Shown piece by piece: positions 16,101 to 25,436 of a stretch of DNA of 64,000 nucleotides. The position numbers were made by a program, and so were the translations under genes. Under the pieces are notes generated by a model. That model did no database searches and was not told the DNA's origin. It saw nothing but the letters and a program-made list of their open reading frames with translations. The DNA comes from Marivita sp030148515. Lineage in GTDB: Bacteria > Pseudomonadota > Alphaproteobacteria > Rhodobacterales > Rhodobacteraceae. The stretch's first letter is position 1, and each line of letters begins with the position of its first letter. The stretch covers positions 3,534,001 through 3,598,000 of the forward strand of contig NZ_CP180351.1 of NCBI RefSeq assembly GCF_048006345.1. Reading direction: 5' to 3'.

Positions 16101-17369
16101 ATGACAGAAAAGCTGAACCTTGCCGATCTTAAGGCAAAAAGCCCCAAAGACCTTCTGGCGATGGCCGAGGATCTCGAGATCGAAAACGCATCCACCATGC
16201 GTAAAGGCGAGATCATGTTCCAAATCCTGCGTGAACGCGCGGATGAAGGTTGGACGATCTTCGGGGACGGCGTTCTTGAAGTTCTGCAAGACGGGTTTGG
16301 CTTTCTTCGCTCTCCCGAGGCGAACTATCTGCCCGGTCCCGATGACATCTATGTCTCGCCTGAAATGATCAGGAAGTTCTCTCTTCGGACCGGTGACACC
16401 ATCGACGGTGAAATCAAGGCGCCCGAAGACAACGAACGCTACTTTGCTTTGATGGACTGCACCCAGATCAATTTCCAGGATCCCGAGCGTGCCCGTCACA
16501 AAATCGCGTTTGATAACCTGACACCGCTTTATCCGGATGAGCGACTTATCATGGAGATCGAGGATCCCACGATCAAGGATCGCTCTGCCCGTATCATCGA
16601 CCTCGTTGCGCCGATTGGTAAAGGCCAGCGTTCGCTTATCGTTGCGCCTCCGCGGACGGGTAAAACCGTTCTCCTGCAGAACATTGCGCACTCGATCGAG
16701 CGCAACCACCCGGAATGCTATCTCATCGTTCTCCTGATTGATGAACGCCCGGAAGAAGTCACCGACATGCAGCGTTCCGTCAAAGGCGAGGTTGTGTCCT
16801 CCACCTTTGATGAACCGGCCACACGCCACGTCGCCGTTTCCGAAATGGTGATCGAAAAAGCCAAACGTCTGGTCGAACACAAGCGAGATGTTGTTATTCT
16901 TCTCGACTCAATCACAAGACTTGGTCGTGCATTTAACACAGTTGTGCCGTCGTCCGGTAAGGTTCTGACCGGTGGTGTGGACGCCAACGCGCTCCAGCGG
17001 CCGAAGCGGTTCTTTGGTGCAGCACGCAATATCGAAGAGGGGGGTTCGCTCACCATCATCGCAACGGCGCTTATCGACACCGGCAGCCGGATGGACGAAG
17101 TCATCTTCGAAGAATTCAAAGGCACCGGTAACTCGGAAATTGTCTTGGATCGTAAGGTTGCGGACAAACGTGTCTTCCCGGCGATGGACATTCTCAAGTC
17201 AGGCACACGGAAAGAAGAGCTGTTGGTTGACAAGATCGACCTTCAGAAAACCTTCGTTCTGCGGCGGATCCTCAACCCGATGGGCACCACAGACGCCATC
17301 GAATTCCTGATCTCGAAACTCAAGCAAACCAAAACGAATTCGGAATTCTTTGACTCCATGAATTCGTAA
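16101..17369 (+). CDS. rho: Transcription termination factor Rho
   Basis: Hexameric RNA-dependent ATPase/helicase, 422 residues. The N-terminal Rho_N helices (LADLKAKSPKDLLAMAEDLEI) are followed by the OB-fold RNA-binding segment DGFGFLRSPEANYL. The ATPase domain has Walker A with APPRTGKT and Walker B VVILLDSITRL, and the Q/R-loop region follows. Length and motifs are normal, and no insertion in the N-terminal domain is seen. It is the first gene to the right of the origin and is followed after 21 bases by mnmE. Confidence 0.97.
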   Translation: MTEKLNLADLKAKSPKDLLAMAEDLEIENASTMRKGEIMFQILRERADEGWTIFGDGVLEVLQDGFGFLRSPEANYLPGPDDIYVSPEMIRKFSLRTGDTIDGEIKAPEDNERYFALMDCTQINFQDPERARHKIAFDNLTPLYPDERLIMEIEDPTIKDRSARIIDLVAPIGKGQRSLIVAPPRTGKTVLLQNIAHSIERNHPECYLIVLLIDERPEEVTDMQRSVKGEVVSSTFDEPATRHVAVSEMVIEKAKRLVEHKRDVVILLDSITRLGRAFNTVVPSSGKVLTGGVDANALQRPKRFFGAARNIEEGGSLTIIATALIDTGSRMDEVIFEEFKGTGNSEIVLDRKVADKRVFPAMDILKSGTRKEELLVDKIDLQKTFVLRRILNPMGTTDAIEFLISKLKQTKTNSEFFDSMNS

Positions 17370-17390
17370 ACCTGGCGGGCCAGCAACGTC

Positions 17391-18673
17391 ATGGACACGA
17401 TCTTTGCCTTGGCGACCGCGCCGGGAAAATCAGGCGTTGCGGTGATCCGGGTTTCGGGGCCAGAGGCGCTATCTTGTTGCAACGTTTTCGGTTTTGAACC
17501 GCCTGAGCCTCGAAAAACCGCCCTTAGAAAGCTGGTCCACCAGACGCGCGGGTTTCTGGATGAAGTGTTGGTCCTGACATTTGAAGAAGGCGCGAGCTTT
17601 ACTGGTGAGCGGGTTGTAGAAATTCACACGCATGGAAGCATTGCGATCATCAACAGCGTTCTGGATTGCCTGAAGGATATATCTGGTTATCGGCCTTCTG
17701 CCGCTGGCGAATTCACCCGACGTGCGCTGAACAATGGACGGCTTGACCTGACCCAGGTCGAGGCGCTCGCCGATTTGATCGATGCCGAAACCGAGATGCA
17801 ACGTAAGCAGGCGTTGAACGGGTTCACTGGTCGTCTGCGGGAAAAATCGGAAACATGGCGTGCCGACCTGATCCACGCTGTTTCGCTTTTGGAAGCCACA
17901 ATCGACTTTGCCGATGAAGAGGTACCTGTCGATGTGTCGGCGGATGTTGAACGGCTTCTGACTAACGTTATCACTACCATGGACCACGAGATCAATGGAT
18001 ATGGGATCGCGGAACGTGTCCGGACTGGTTTCGAAGTGGCGATCGTCGGGCCGCCAAATGCGGGGAAATCCACACTTCTCAATGCGTTGGCGGGGCGCGA
18101 CGCAGCAATCACGTCGGAAATTGCCGGCACCACACGGGATGTCATTGAGGTCAGGATGGATTTGAGTCTCTGCCGGTGACCTTTCTCGATACGGCTGGTT
18201 TGCGCGATACAGAGGATATGGTCGAATCGATCGGAATTGAACGGGCGATGACGCGCGCTATGTCCGCCGATCTTCGTGTTTTTCTGAAGGGTGACGGCGG
18301 CTTTGATAAGCTGGTCCCATTGGATCATGATATTGTAGTCGAAGGAAAATCGGACCTTCGCAACGACGGTGTTGGTGTGTCTGGTCTAACGGGGGCAGGC
18401 GTGCAGAAACTGATCGAAGACGTGAAAACATATCTTCTATCGCACGCAACCTCTGCCGGTCTGATATCGCATGAACGACAGAAGCTGGTTTTGGACGAGG
18501 GCAGGGATGCTCTGAAAAAGGCGTTGTCGTTCACTCAGGCGGGTCCGGGCACCTATGATCTCGCTTCGGAAGAACTTCGCTCAGCCGTTGTCACACTTGA
18601 ACGACTGGTGGGTCGTGTCGATGTGGAAGATGTGCTAGACAAGGTTTTCTCGAGCTTTTGCATCGGAAAGTAA
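17391..18673 (+). pseudogene. mnmE: tRNA uridine-5-carboxymethylaminomethyl GTPase MnmE, interrupted by a -1 frameshift
   Basis: MnmE works with MnmG to modify the wobble uridine (cmnm5U34) of tRNAs. The first frame (17391-18179) holds the folate-binding N-terminal domain and the G1 (GPPNAGKST) and G2 (AGTTRD) motifs, then stops at TGA 18177-18179. The rest, from VTFLDTAGLRDTEDM (G3) to the conserved C-terminal CIGK, continues in another frame to 18673. Restoring one base near 18164 (for example TTGGAG for TTGAG) would give MDLESLPVTFLD and a normal protein of about 427 residues. Since both halves are otherwise undamaged, a sequencing error or a very recent mutation is more likely than an old pseudogene. 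It lies between rho and mnmG, as usual. Confidence 0.88.
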
Positions 18674-18677
18674 GGAG

Positions 18678-18693
18678 TGTTTCACGTGAAACA
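18678..18693. other. parS: parS site 1 (start of mnmG)
   Basis: TGTTTCACGTGAAACA, a perfect 16-bp ParB-binding palindrome. It begins just after the AAGGAG ribosome site of mnmG and includes its start codon GTG at 18686. parA and parB lie about 2.4 kb downstream. Confidence 0.95.
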
Positions 18694-20560
18694 ATTTGAT
18701 TTCGATGTCATCGTCGTCGGTGGTGGTCATGCCGGTTGCGAAGCCGCCCATGCGGCTGCGCGCCTTGGCGCTCACACGGCCCTTGTCACGCTGACGGAAA
18801 CTGGAATTGGTGTGATGTCGTGCAATCCTGCTATTGGCGGGTTGGGCAAAGGGCACCTTGTTCGGGAAATTGACGCGTTTGATGGCGTCATGGGCCGGGT
18901 GGCTGACAAGGCGGGAATTCAGTTCCGACTTCTAAATCGCCGCAAAGGGCCAGCTGTTCAGGGCCCTCGTGCGCAGGCGGATCGGAAGATTTACCAGTCC
19001 GAGATGTTGAGTGCCACAAAAGCGCAGAATGGGCTGGAAATCGTTATCGGTGAGGTTACGGACCTCGTTGTCAATGGAACCACCGTCGAGGGCGTCAGGA
19101 TCGACGATGATCGTGTCCTGACTGCATCTTCCGTGGTTCTGACCACGGGCACGTTTCTGCGCGGTATCATCCACATCGGGGAGCGCAAAATCTCTGGTGG
19201 TCGAATGGGAGAGCGGCCGTCGAATGATCTGGCGAAAACGCTTGAATTGTTCAACCTCCCGCTTGGTCGCCTGAAGACCGGGACTCCACCAAGGTTGAAC
19301 GGACGGACGATAAATTGGGAAGGCCTTGACGAACAGCCTGGTGACGATGATCCGGTGATGTTTTCGTTCCTGTCAGACGCACCATTTGCGCGCCAGGTTT
19401 CTTGCGCAATCACGCATACTAACGAAAAAACCCATCAGATCATCCGAGATAACCTTGATCGATCTGCCATGTATGGCGGTCATATCGAAGGTATCGGACC
19501 AAGGTACTGCCCGTCCATCGAGGATAAGATCGTCAGGTTCTCTGACAAAACCTCCCATCAGATTTTCCTTGAACCTGAAGGACTTGACGACGACACGATA
19601 TATCCAAACGGGATCTCTACGTCGCTGCCCGAAGATGTTCAGGTTGATTACGTGCGGTCGATCAAGGGGCTGGAGCAGGCCGAAATTCTTCAGCCGGGTT
19701 ACGCGATCGAGTACGATTATGTTGACCCGCGTGCATTGAATCTTGATCTATCTCTCAAATCACACGCCGGACTCTACCTCGCGGGACAGATCAATGGAAC
19801 CACGGGTTATGAAGAAGCGGCTGCACAGGGACTGGTCGCCGGCCTAAACGCCGCGCGCCGTGCGAAGGGACAGGACGCTGTCACATTCAGCCGGTCTGAC
19901 AGCTATATTGGCGTTATGATCGACGATCTGACGTCTCGTGGCGTTGCGGAACCTTATCGGATGTTCACGTCACGTGCAGAATATCGGCTTTCGTTGCGCG
20001 CGGATAATGCAGACCAACGGCTCACCCCGAAAGCAATCGAGCTTGGCTGTGTTGGGGTAGAGCGGCAGTCGGCATTTGAGGAAAAGCTTTCATTAATCAA
20101 CAAGGGTCGTGCCAAACTGGATGCTCTTTCGGTGTCGTCGCGCCAATTGATCGACGCCGGCGTCGCAATTTCGCAAGATGGATCAAAACGGACAGCGTTT
20201 GAAGCGCTCGCAATCGAAGCTGTGACTTGGGACGCTTTGTTGCAGATCGCGCCGGAGCTTTCAGAGATCGATGAAAAAACCCAGGATCAGCTTGGAAAAG
20301 ATGCGCTGTACGCGAATTATATCGAGCGACAGAAAAAAGATATCGAAGCTTTGAAGAGGGACGAAGCGCAAGTCATCCCCTCTAACTTTGATTTTTCTGA
20401 AATTGAAGGTCTATCAAACGAACTGAAGCTCAAACTGTCCCGGTCACAGCCAGCCAACATCGCTCAGGCATCGCGGATTGATGGAATGACCCCTTCAGCT
20501 TTGTTGCTGATCCTGTCGCGCATCAGATCGCTTACTCCGCGTGAGCGAGCCGCTGGATGA
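18686..20560 (+). CDS. mnmG: tRNA uridine-5-carboxymethylaminomethyl modification enzyme MnmG (GidA)
   Basis: FAD-dependent partner of MnmE in wobble-uridine modification, 624 residues. The FAD motif VVGGGHAGCEAAHAAARLG is at the N-terminus; conserved CNPAIGGLGKGHLVREIDA and the C-terminal GidA-associated domain are present. GTG at 18686 is chosen because AAGGAG (18672-18677) stands 8 bases before it; the alternative GTG at 18677 overlaps that ribosome site. The first codons lie inside parS site 1. The stop overlaps the rsmG start in an ATGA. Confidence 0.95.
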   Translation: MKQFDFDVIVVGGGHAGCEAAHAAARLGAHTALVTLTETGIGVMSCNPAIGGLGKGHLVREIDAFDGVMGRVADKAGIQFRLLNRRKGPAVQGPRAQADRKIYQSEMLSATKAQNGLEIVIGEVTDLVVNGTTVEGVRIDDDRVLTASSVVLTTGTFLRGIIHIGERKISGGRMGERPSNDLAKTLELFNLPLGRLKTGTPPRLNGRTINWEGLDEQPGDDDPVMFSFLSDAPFARQVSCAITHTNEKTHQIIRDNLDRSAMYGGHIEGIGPRYCPSIEDKIVRFSDKTSHQIFLEPEGLDDDTIYPNGISTSLPEDVQVDYVRSIKGLEQAEILQPGYAIEYDYVDPRALNLDLSLKSHAGLYLAGQINGTTGYEEAAAQGLVAGLNAARRAKGQDAVTFSRSDSYIGVMIDDLTSRGVAEPYRMFTSRAEYRLSLRADNADQRLTPKAIELGCVGVERQSAFEEKLSLINKGRAKLDALSVSSRQLIDAGVAISQDGSKRTAFEALAIEAVTWDALLQIAPELSEIDEKTQDQLGKDALYANYIERQKKDIEALKRDEAQVIPSNFDFSEIEGLSNELKLKLSRSQPANIAQASRIDGMTPSALLLILSRIRSLTPRERAAG

Positions 20561-21144
20561 ATGTTTCACGTGAAACACAGGAGCGATTGGCGATATATGC
20601 CGAGCTTCTCGTAAAGTGGTCACCTAAGATCAACCTCGTTTCCCGAGCTTCCTTGCAGGATGCCGGAAAACGTCATTTTGACGATTCACTTCAAGTTGCC
20701 TCACTCTGCCCGGAGGGGGCAGAAACCTGGGTTGATCTGGGGTCCGGCGGTGGATTTCCCGGAGCAGTCGTTGCTATTGCTCTTCAGGAAATGGGTGTGA
20801 GCGTTACCTTGATGGAAAGTGACCAGCGCAAAGCCACGTTCCTGCGCACTGTTTCACGTGAAACAAAAACCCCGTTTACCGTCATTGCCAAACGGATCGA
20901 GGATGTTGATCCAATGGGCAGTGACGTCATCAGCGCACGTGCGCTTGCGCCACTGGACGATTTGCTTGGATTCTCAGAACGACACCTTGCACCAAACGGA
21001 ACAGCTTTCTTCATGAAGGGGGGGACGTGGCGAAATGAGGTGGCGGAGGCCCAAAAGAAGTGGCGATTCACCTGCGAAGCGCATAGAAGTGTCATACATC
21101 CCGAAGCTGCCGTTTTGGAGATTGGAGGTCTTTCTCGTGTTTGA
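20557..21144 (+). CDS. rsmG: 16S rRNA (guanine-N7) methyltransferase RsmG (GidB)
   Basis: Methylates G527 (E. coli numbering) of 16S rRNA using S-adenosylmethionine; 195 residues. The SAM-binding motif WVDLGSGGGFPGAV, the VTLMESDQRKATFL strand and SARALAPLDDLL match the family. Two parS sites lie in the coding sequence and are read as VSRET both times (residues 3-7 and near residue 100). The 3' end overlaps parA by 8 bases. Confidence 0.95.
   Translation: MNVSRETQERLAIYAELLVKWSPKINLVSRASLQDAGKRHFDDSLQVASLCPEGAETWVDLGSGGGFPGAVVAIALQEMGVSVTLMESDQRKATFLRTVSRETKTPFTVIAKRIEDVDPMGSDVISARALAPLDDLLGFSERHLAPNGTAFFMKGGTWRNEVAEAQKKWRFTCEAHRSVIHPEAAVLEIGGLSRV
20562..20577. other. parS: parS site 2 (start of rsmG)
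   Basis: Second perfect TGTTTCACGTGAAACA, within codons 2-7 of rsmG, 1,884 bases from site 1. Confidence 0.95.
20850..20865. other. parS: parS site 3 (inside rsmG)
   Basis: Third perfect TGTTTCACGTGAAACA, 288 bases after site 2, encoding TVSRET in frame within rsmG. Confidence 0.95.
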
Positions 21145-21949
21145 TCCCACACGGCCGGCTGGCCCGAAAATCATAGCGATCGCAAACCAGAAAGGCGGAG
21201 TTGGCAAAACCACGACAGCCATAAATTTTGCGTCCGCCTTGGCAGAAATCGGTCAAAAGGTGCTTGTCGTCGACCTTGATCCGCAGGGTAACGCATCGAC
21301 CGGACTGGGTGTCTTGCCCGAACACCGACGCGCCACAACCTATGACCTGCTTCTGGATGACTTTCCGCTTTCGGACATCATCTGTGAAACGGGTCAGGAA
21401 AATCTGTTTCTCGTGCCCTCAACCACAGACCTCAGCTCGGCTGATATTGAGCTGATCGCGAATGAGAAACGCAGTTACCTGTTGCATGACGCGTTGCGCC
21501 AAACCGACATGGATCAGTTTGCCTTCGACTTTGTCCTGATTGATTGCCCCCCGTCGTTAAATCTTTTGACGGTCAACGCGATGGTGGCGGCACATTCCGT
21601 TCTGGTCCCGCTGCAAAGTGAATTCTTTGCGCTTGAGGGGCTTAGTCAGCTGATGCTGACGATCCGAGAGGTTCGGCAATCGGCGAATCCGAACCTCAGG
21701 ATCGAAGGCGTTGTGCTGACAATGTATGATTCCCGGAATAACCTGTCGCAACAGGTTGAAACAGATGCTCGGGATAATCTCGGGGACCTTGTGTTCAAGA
21801 CCGTGATCCCACGAAATGTTCGGGTCAGCGAAGCACCGTCATTCGCAATGCCGGTTCTTGAATATGACACCAACTCCAAGGGAGCCATCGCGTATCGGGC
21901 ATTGGCGCGCGAATTCCTTGGAAAAAACGAAACAGTCACAGCAGCGTAG
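21137..21949 (+). CDS. parA: Chromosome partitioning ATPase ParA
   Basis: Deviant-Walker ATPase that moves ParB-parS complexes apart; 270 residues. The P-loop KGGVGKTTT follows IIAIANQ near the N-terminus, with DLDPQGNASTGLG and FDFVLIDCPPSLNLLT as further motifs. The GTG at 21137 is chosen because GGAGG at 21124-21128 precedes it by 8 bases; longer in-frame starts (21035) lie well inside rsmG. It forms a unit with parB, whose start follows the parA stop by 9 bases. Confidence 0.96.
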   Translation: MFDPTRPAGPKIIAIANQKGGVGKTTTAINFASALAEIGQKVLVVDLDPQGNASTGLGVLPEHRRATTYDLLLDDFPLSDIICETGQENLFLVPSTTDLSSADIELIANEKRSYLLHDALRQTDMDQFAFDFVLIDCPPSLNLLTVNAMVAAHSVLVPLQSEFFALEGLSQLMLTIREVRQSANPNLRIEGVVLTMYDSRNNLSQQVETDARDNLGDLVFKTVIPRNVRVSEAPSFAMPVLEYDTNSKGAIAYRALAREFLGKNETVTAA

Positions 21950-21958
21950 GTGGATCGG

Positions 21959-22870
21959 ATGGCCGAAAAGAAAGAACAGAGACGCGGCTTAGGGCGGGGA
22001 TTGTCCGCGCTGATGGCGGATATCGAACCAAGCGTAGACGCGGATGCGCCAACGCGGCAGCGACCGGTCCGCACTTTGCCGGTCGACCAGTTGTTCCCAA
22101 ATCCCGATCAGCCGCGCCGTCAGTTTGACCCAGAAGCTCTTGAAGAACTGAAGCTGTCGATCCGCAGCAAAGGAGTCATCCAACCCCTGATCGTTCGGCC
22201 TCGCGGCACCTCTGACACCCAGTATGAGATTGTCGCTGGTGAACGCCGTTGGCGCGCGGCGCAGGCGGCTGGAGTGCACGAAGTTCCCGTGGTTATCCGC
22301 GAGTTTTCAGATGAGGACGTTCTTGAGATCGCGATCATCGAAAACATTCAGCGGGCGGATTTGAACCCGATTGAAGAAGCGGCTGGATATGATCAATTAA
22401 TGACCCGCTTCGGCCATACGCAGGAAAAGCTCGCGCAGGCGTTGGGGAAAAGTCGCAGTCACATTGCCAACCTGTTGCGTTTGTTGAACCTGCCTGACGT
22501 TGTGAAGCAGGCTGTCGTTGACGGTAAGTTGTCAGCAGGGCATGCCCGCGCGTTGATCACGGCGCCGGATCCTGTGCTTTTAGCCGGACAAATCGTACGC
22601 CAGGGCCTTTCTGTGCGGGATACCGAACGACTTGTTCGCGAGGCGCAGAACGCAGATGGGGCAAAGAAGCCAAAGGCTTTGACCAAATCTGCAGGCGGTT
22701 CTGAAAAAGACGCAGACACAAAGGCGCTGGAAGGCGATCTTTCCGCCGCTTTGGGTATGAAAGTTTCGATCAATCACAGTGCCGGGGGCGAATCTGGAAC
22801 TGTCACAATCAGCTATGATAGTTTGGAAGACCTAGATGCACTTTGCATGGTGCTGAGCTCTGCGCGTTGA
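21959..22870 (+). CDS. parB: Chromosome partitioning protein ParB
   Basis: CTP-dependent DNA clamp that loads at parS and spreads; 303 residues. An N-terminal basic segment (RRGLGRGLSALM) for ParA stimulation is followed by the ParB/Srx-like domain with YEIVAGERRWRAAQAAG (CTP-binding GERRWRA motif), then a helix-turn-helix region (TQEKLAQALGKSRSHIANLLRLL) and a C-terminal dimerisation domain. The ATG at 21959 with AGGTGG just before it is preferred over GTG 21950. Three parS sites lie upstream in the same gene cluster. Confidence 0.96.
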   Translation: MAEKKEQRRGLGRGLSALMADIEPSVDADAPTRQRPVRTLPVDQLFPNPDQPRRQFDPEALEELKLSIRSKGVIQPLIVRPRGTSDTQYEIVAGERRWRAAQAAGVHEVPVVIREFSDEDVLEIAIIENIQRADLNPIEEAAGYDQLMTRFGHTQEKLAQALGKSRSHIANLLRLLNLPDVVKQAVVDGKLSAGHARALITAPDPVLLAGQIVRQGLSVRDTERLVREAQNADGAKKPKALTKSAGGSEKDADTKALEGDLSAALGMKVSINHSAGGESGTVTISYDSLEDLDALCMVLSSAR

Positions 22871-24046
22871 TCAGCTCTTGGCAAGTTGTGCGATGAGGTA
22901 ATTCAGGACAGGGCGACCCGTCGCGGTCGCCCCAATATGATCGTCCTGCTGCCAGACCAGACCGTCTGCAACCAGCTGTTTCAGACGCATGTTGTCTACA
23001 TAATCTGAAATGTCATCCATCAGTAGACCTTCAAGAAGGCGCAGTCCCATAATGAGGCGTTCGTCCGCTATATCTTGTTGATCTAGAAGCACGCCATCCC
23101 TAATTCCTGTGCCGTCCTTAACCGCTTTGAGCCAGGCCTCTGGTTGTTTCCAGCACTCTGTTGCGATGCGACGCCCGTCAATCGTCAATCGTCCGTGTGC
23201 TCCGGGACCAATTCCAGCGTAGTCACCGCCGCGCCAGTAAAGCAGGTTATGTTTTGATTCCGCGCCGGGTTTGGCATGATTAGAGACTTCGTACGCGGTA
23301 TAGTCCGCCTGTTCACACAGTCGTTGGGTCAGATCATAGAGGTCTGCCCCAAGATCGTCTGTGGGAAGACCGCGTAGCAGTCCGCGTTGGGCGCGATCCC
23401 AAAACGCGGTGCCTTCCTCCATGGTTAATTGGTAAAGTGAAAGATGATCGACCGCCATGTCGAGGGCGGTGGTTAGTTCGCGTTCCCAATCGGCAAGAGA
23501 TTGGTTTTGCCGCGCGTAAATCAGATCAAAACTCACACGGTCAAAGCACTCTCGTGCTGTTTTGAAGGCCGCTTGTGCCTCTGACACGCTGTGCAGGCGC
23601 CCAAGGTTCCGAAGATCGTCAGGATCGAGCGCCTGGATACCCAGAGACACCCGGTTCACGCCATGTTTGGCATAGCCCTCAAAGCGGTGCGCTTCGACGG
23701 AGGTGGGATTGGCCTCAAGCGTGATTTCGATATCGTTGGCAAAGCTCCAGACATCGCGCGCCGCGCTCAGGACGGTGTGAACAGTCTCGGGCTCCATCAG
23801 ACTGGGCGTGCCGCCGCCAAAAAAGATCGAGGTGAGAACGCGTGGCCCGGTTTCCAGCCCGGTACGGCGAATTTCGCGGGCTAATGCGTCAGCCCACAGC
23901 CCCTGATCTACGGCGGATCGGACATGGCTGTTGAAATCGCAATAAGGGCATTTGGCGGCACAGAACGGCCAGTGGACATAGAGGCCAAATCCGCGCTCTT
24001 GCCAGAGTTCAGCCAAAGCACCCGGCCACGAATTTGCGGAAGGCAT
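22871..24046 (-). CDS. hemW: Heme chaperone HemW (radical SAM, HemN-like)
   Basis: Radical SAM protein of 391 residues. The cluster motif is CAAKCPYC (Cys29, Cys33, Cys36) after GLYVHWPF, followed by the GGGTPSL SAM-binding motif. HemW is often annotated as coproporphyrinogen III oxidase, but the CxxxCxxC without the extra N-terminal cysteine of HemN and the cluster next to rdgB and rph point to HemW, which transfers heme. It abuts parB end to end with no gap and overlaps rdgB by 38 bases; a later TTG start is possible. Confidence 0.9.
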   Translation of the reverse strand: MPSANSWPGALAELWQERGFGLYVHWPFCAAKCPYCDFNSHVRSAVDQGLWADALAREIRRTGLETGPRVLTSIFFGGGTPSLMEPETVHTVLSAARDVWSFANDIEITLEANPTSVEAHRFEGYAKHGVNRVSLGIQALDPDDLRNLGRLHSVSEAQAAFKTARECFDRVSFDLIYARQNQSLADWERELTTALDMAVDHLSLYQLTMEEGTAFWDRAQRGLLRGLPTDDLGADLYDLTQRLCEQADYTAYEVSNHAKPGAESKHNLLYWRGGDYAGIGPGAHGRLTIDGRRIATECWKQPEAWLKAVKDGTGIRDGVLLDQQDIADERLIMGLRLLEGLLMDDISDYVDNMRLKQLVADGLVWQQDDHIGATATGRPVLNYLIAQLAKS

Positions 24047-24620
24047 CTGCGCGATGGCTGATCTTGTTCTTTTCCCAGCGGTCCATTTCTCCGAAGGTCA
24101 CATCATAGCCGACGGGCTGGAACACGGGGTCATATCCGTGGCCCTGATCTCCGCGCATCGGCCAGACGATTTGCCCTTCCATCGTGCCGGGAAACACCTC
24201 GTCATGGCCATCCGGCCAGGCTAGAACCAGAGTGCAGACAAAACGGCCTGTCCAGGGCGGTTCAACGCCAGAAGCCAGGATGGCGTTGTGTGCCTTTTCC
24301 ATTGCCATGACAAAGTCACGACCCGTCTCTGTTTCTGCCCAATCCGCAGTATAAACACCCGGAGCGCCGTTCAGGGCGTCAATCTCAAGCCCGCTGTCGT
24401 CCGACAGGGCGGGAAGGTCAGTCGCTTTGGCAGCAGCATGAGCCTTGATGCGCGCGTTCTCGACAAACGTGGTTCCGTCTTCGATTGGTTCCGGCAGGTT
24501 CATCTCGGCCGCGCCAACGACCGAGACACCGTAATCTTTCAAAAGATCGGCAATTTCCTCGAGCTTCCCCTTGTTGTGGGTCGCGACGAGAAGTTGCTTT
24601 CCTTCGAATTTGCGGCTCAT
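24009..24620 (-). CDS. rdgB: Non-canonical purine NTP pyrophosphatase RdgB
   Basis: Removes ITP, dITP and XTP from the nucleotide pool; 203 residues. The signature LLVATHNKGKLEEI is at the N-terminus, and LSDDSGLEIDALNGAPGVYTADWA forms the substrate site. The start overlaps the rph stop in an ATGA. The order rph-rdgB-hemW is common in Alphaproteobacteria. Confidence 0.95.
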   Translation of the reverse strand: MSRKFEGKQLLVATHNKGKLEEIADLLKDYGVSVVGAAEMNLPEPIEDGTTFVENARIKAHAAAKATDLPALSDDSGLEIDALNGAPGVYTADWAETETGRDFVMAMEKAHNAILASGVEPPWTGRFVCTLVLAWPDGHDEVFPGTMEGQIVWPMRGDQGHGYDPVFQPVGYDVTFGEMDRWEKNKISHRADAFRKFVAGCFG

Positions 24621-25330
24621 TCGACAGCCTTGAGTTGAAGTGCCACCAGCTCTTGTATCCCGGCATCCGCCAGATCCATGAGTTGTGCCATCTGATCACG
24701 TGTAAAGGTCGATCCTTCTGCGGACATTTGGATCTCGATCAATTGGCCATCACCGCGCAGAATGAAGTTGCCATCGACACCTGCCTCGGAATCCTCTGGA
24801 TAATCGAGGTCGAGAACGGCCTGGCCCGCATAAATCCCGCAGCTGACGGCAGCGACCGGAGAAATGAGCGGATCGCTGATAACATCACCGGCTTTCATCA
24901 GCTTGTTCACGGCCAAACGCAACGCCACCCAGCCACCGGTGATAGACGCGCATCGTGTGCCCCCATCAGCCTGGATCACATCGCAGTCGATGCTGATTTG
25001 ACGTTCGCCAAGAGCGACCCGATCTACGCCCGCCCGCAAGCTGCGCCCGATCAGTCTCTGAATTTCGACAGTGCGCCCGCCTTGCTTTCCGGTGGTGCTT
25101 TCGCGGCGCATCCGGCTTGTGGTGGACCGGGGCAACATACCGTATTCCGCAGTCACCCAGCCAAGGCCCGATCCCTTGATAAAGGGCGGCACGCGGTCTT
25201 CGATTGTTGCGGTGCAAAGCACATGGGTGTCGCCCATGCGGATCATGCACGATCCTTCTGCGTGTTTGCTGATCCCGGTTTCGATTGAAACCGCGCGCAT
25301 TTCGCTTAATTTCCGTCCTGACGGTCGCAT
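24617..25330 (-). CDS. rph: Ribonuclease PH
   Basis: Phosphorolytic 3'-5' exoribonuclease in tRNA 3'-end maturation; 237 residues from the ATG at 25330, where homology begins (MRPSGRKLSEMRAVSIETG). Family motifs GWVTAEYGMLPRST and CDVIQADGGTRCASITG are intact. The frame is open upstream to 25498 without family resemblance and would run into hrcA. Divergent from hrcA across 106 bases. Confidence 0.95.
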   Translation of the reverse strand: MRPSGRKLSEMRAVSIETGISKHAEGSCMIRMGDTHVLCTATIEDRVPPFIKGSGLGWVTAEYGMLPRSTTSRMRRESTTGKQGGRTVEIQRLIGRSLRAGVDRVALGERQISIDCDVIQADGGTRCASITGGWVALRLAVNKLMKAGDVISDPLISPVAAVSCGIYAGQAVLDLDYPEDSEAGVDGNFILRGDGQLIEIQMSAEGSTFTRDQMAQLMDLADAGIQELVALQLKAVE

Positions 25331-25436
25331 GGCACATCCTTTAAAGTTCTGTGTACGGATACAGGCAGCCTTTCCGGTTTCGCAAGCCAATAGTCTGTCA
25401 TAGAAATGACCGTCATCTTCGACACGAGGTGAGCGA

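Noticed and set aside
25331..25436. Expected CIRCE operator upstream of hrcA
   Set aside because: No TTAGCACTC-N9-GAGTGCTAA or near match is present between rph and hrcA.
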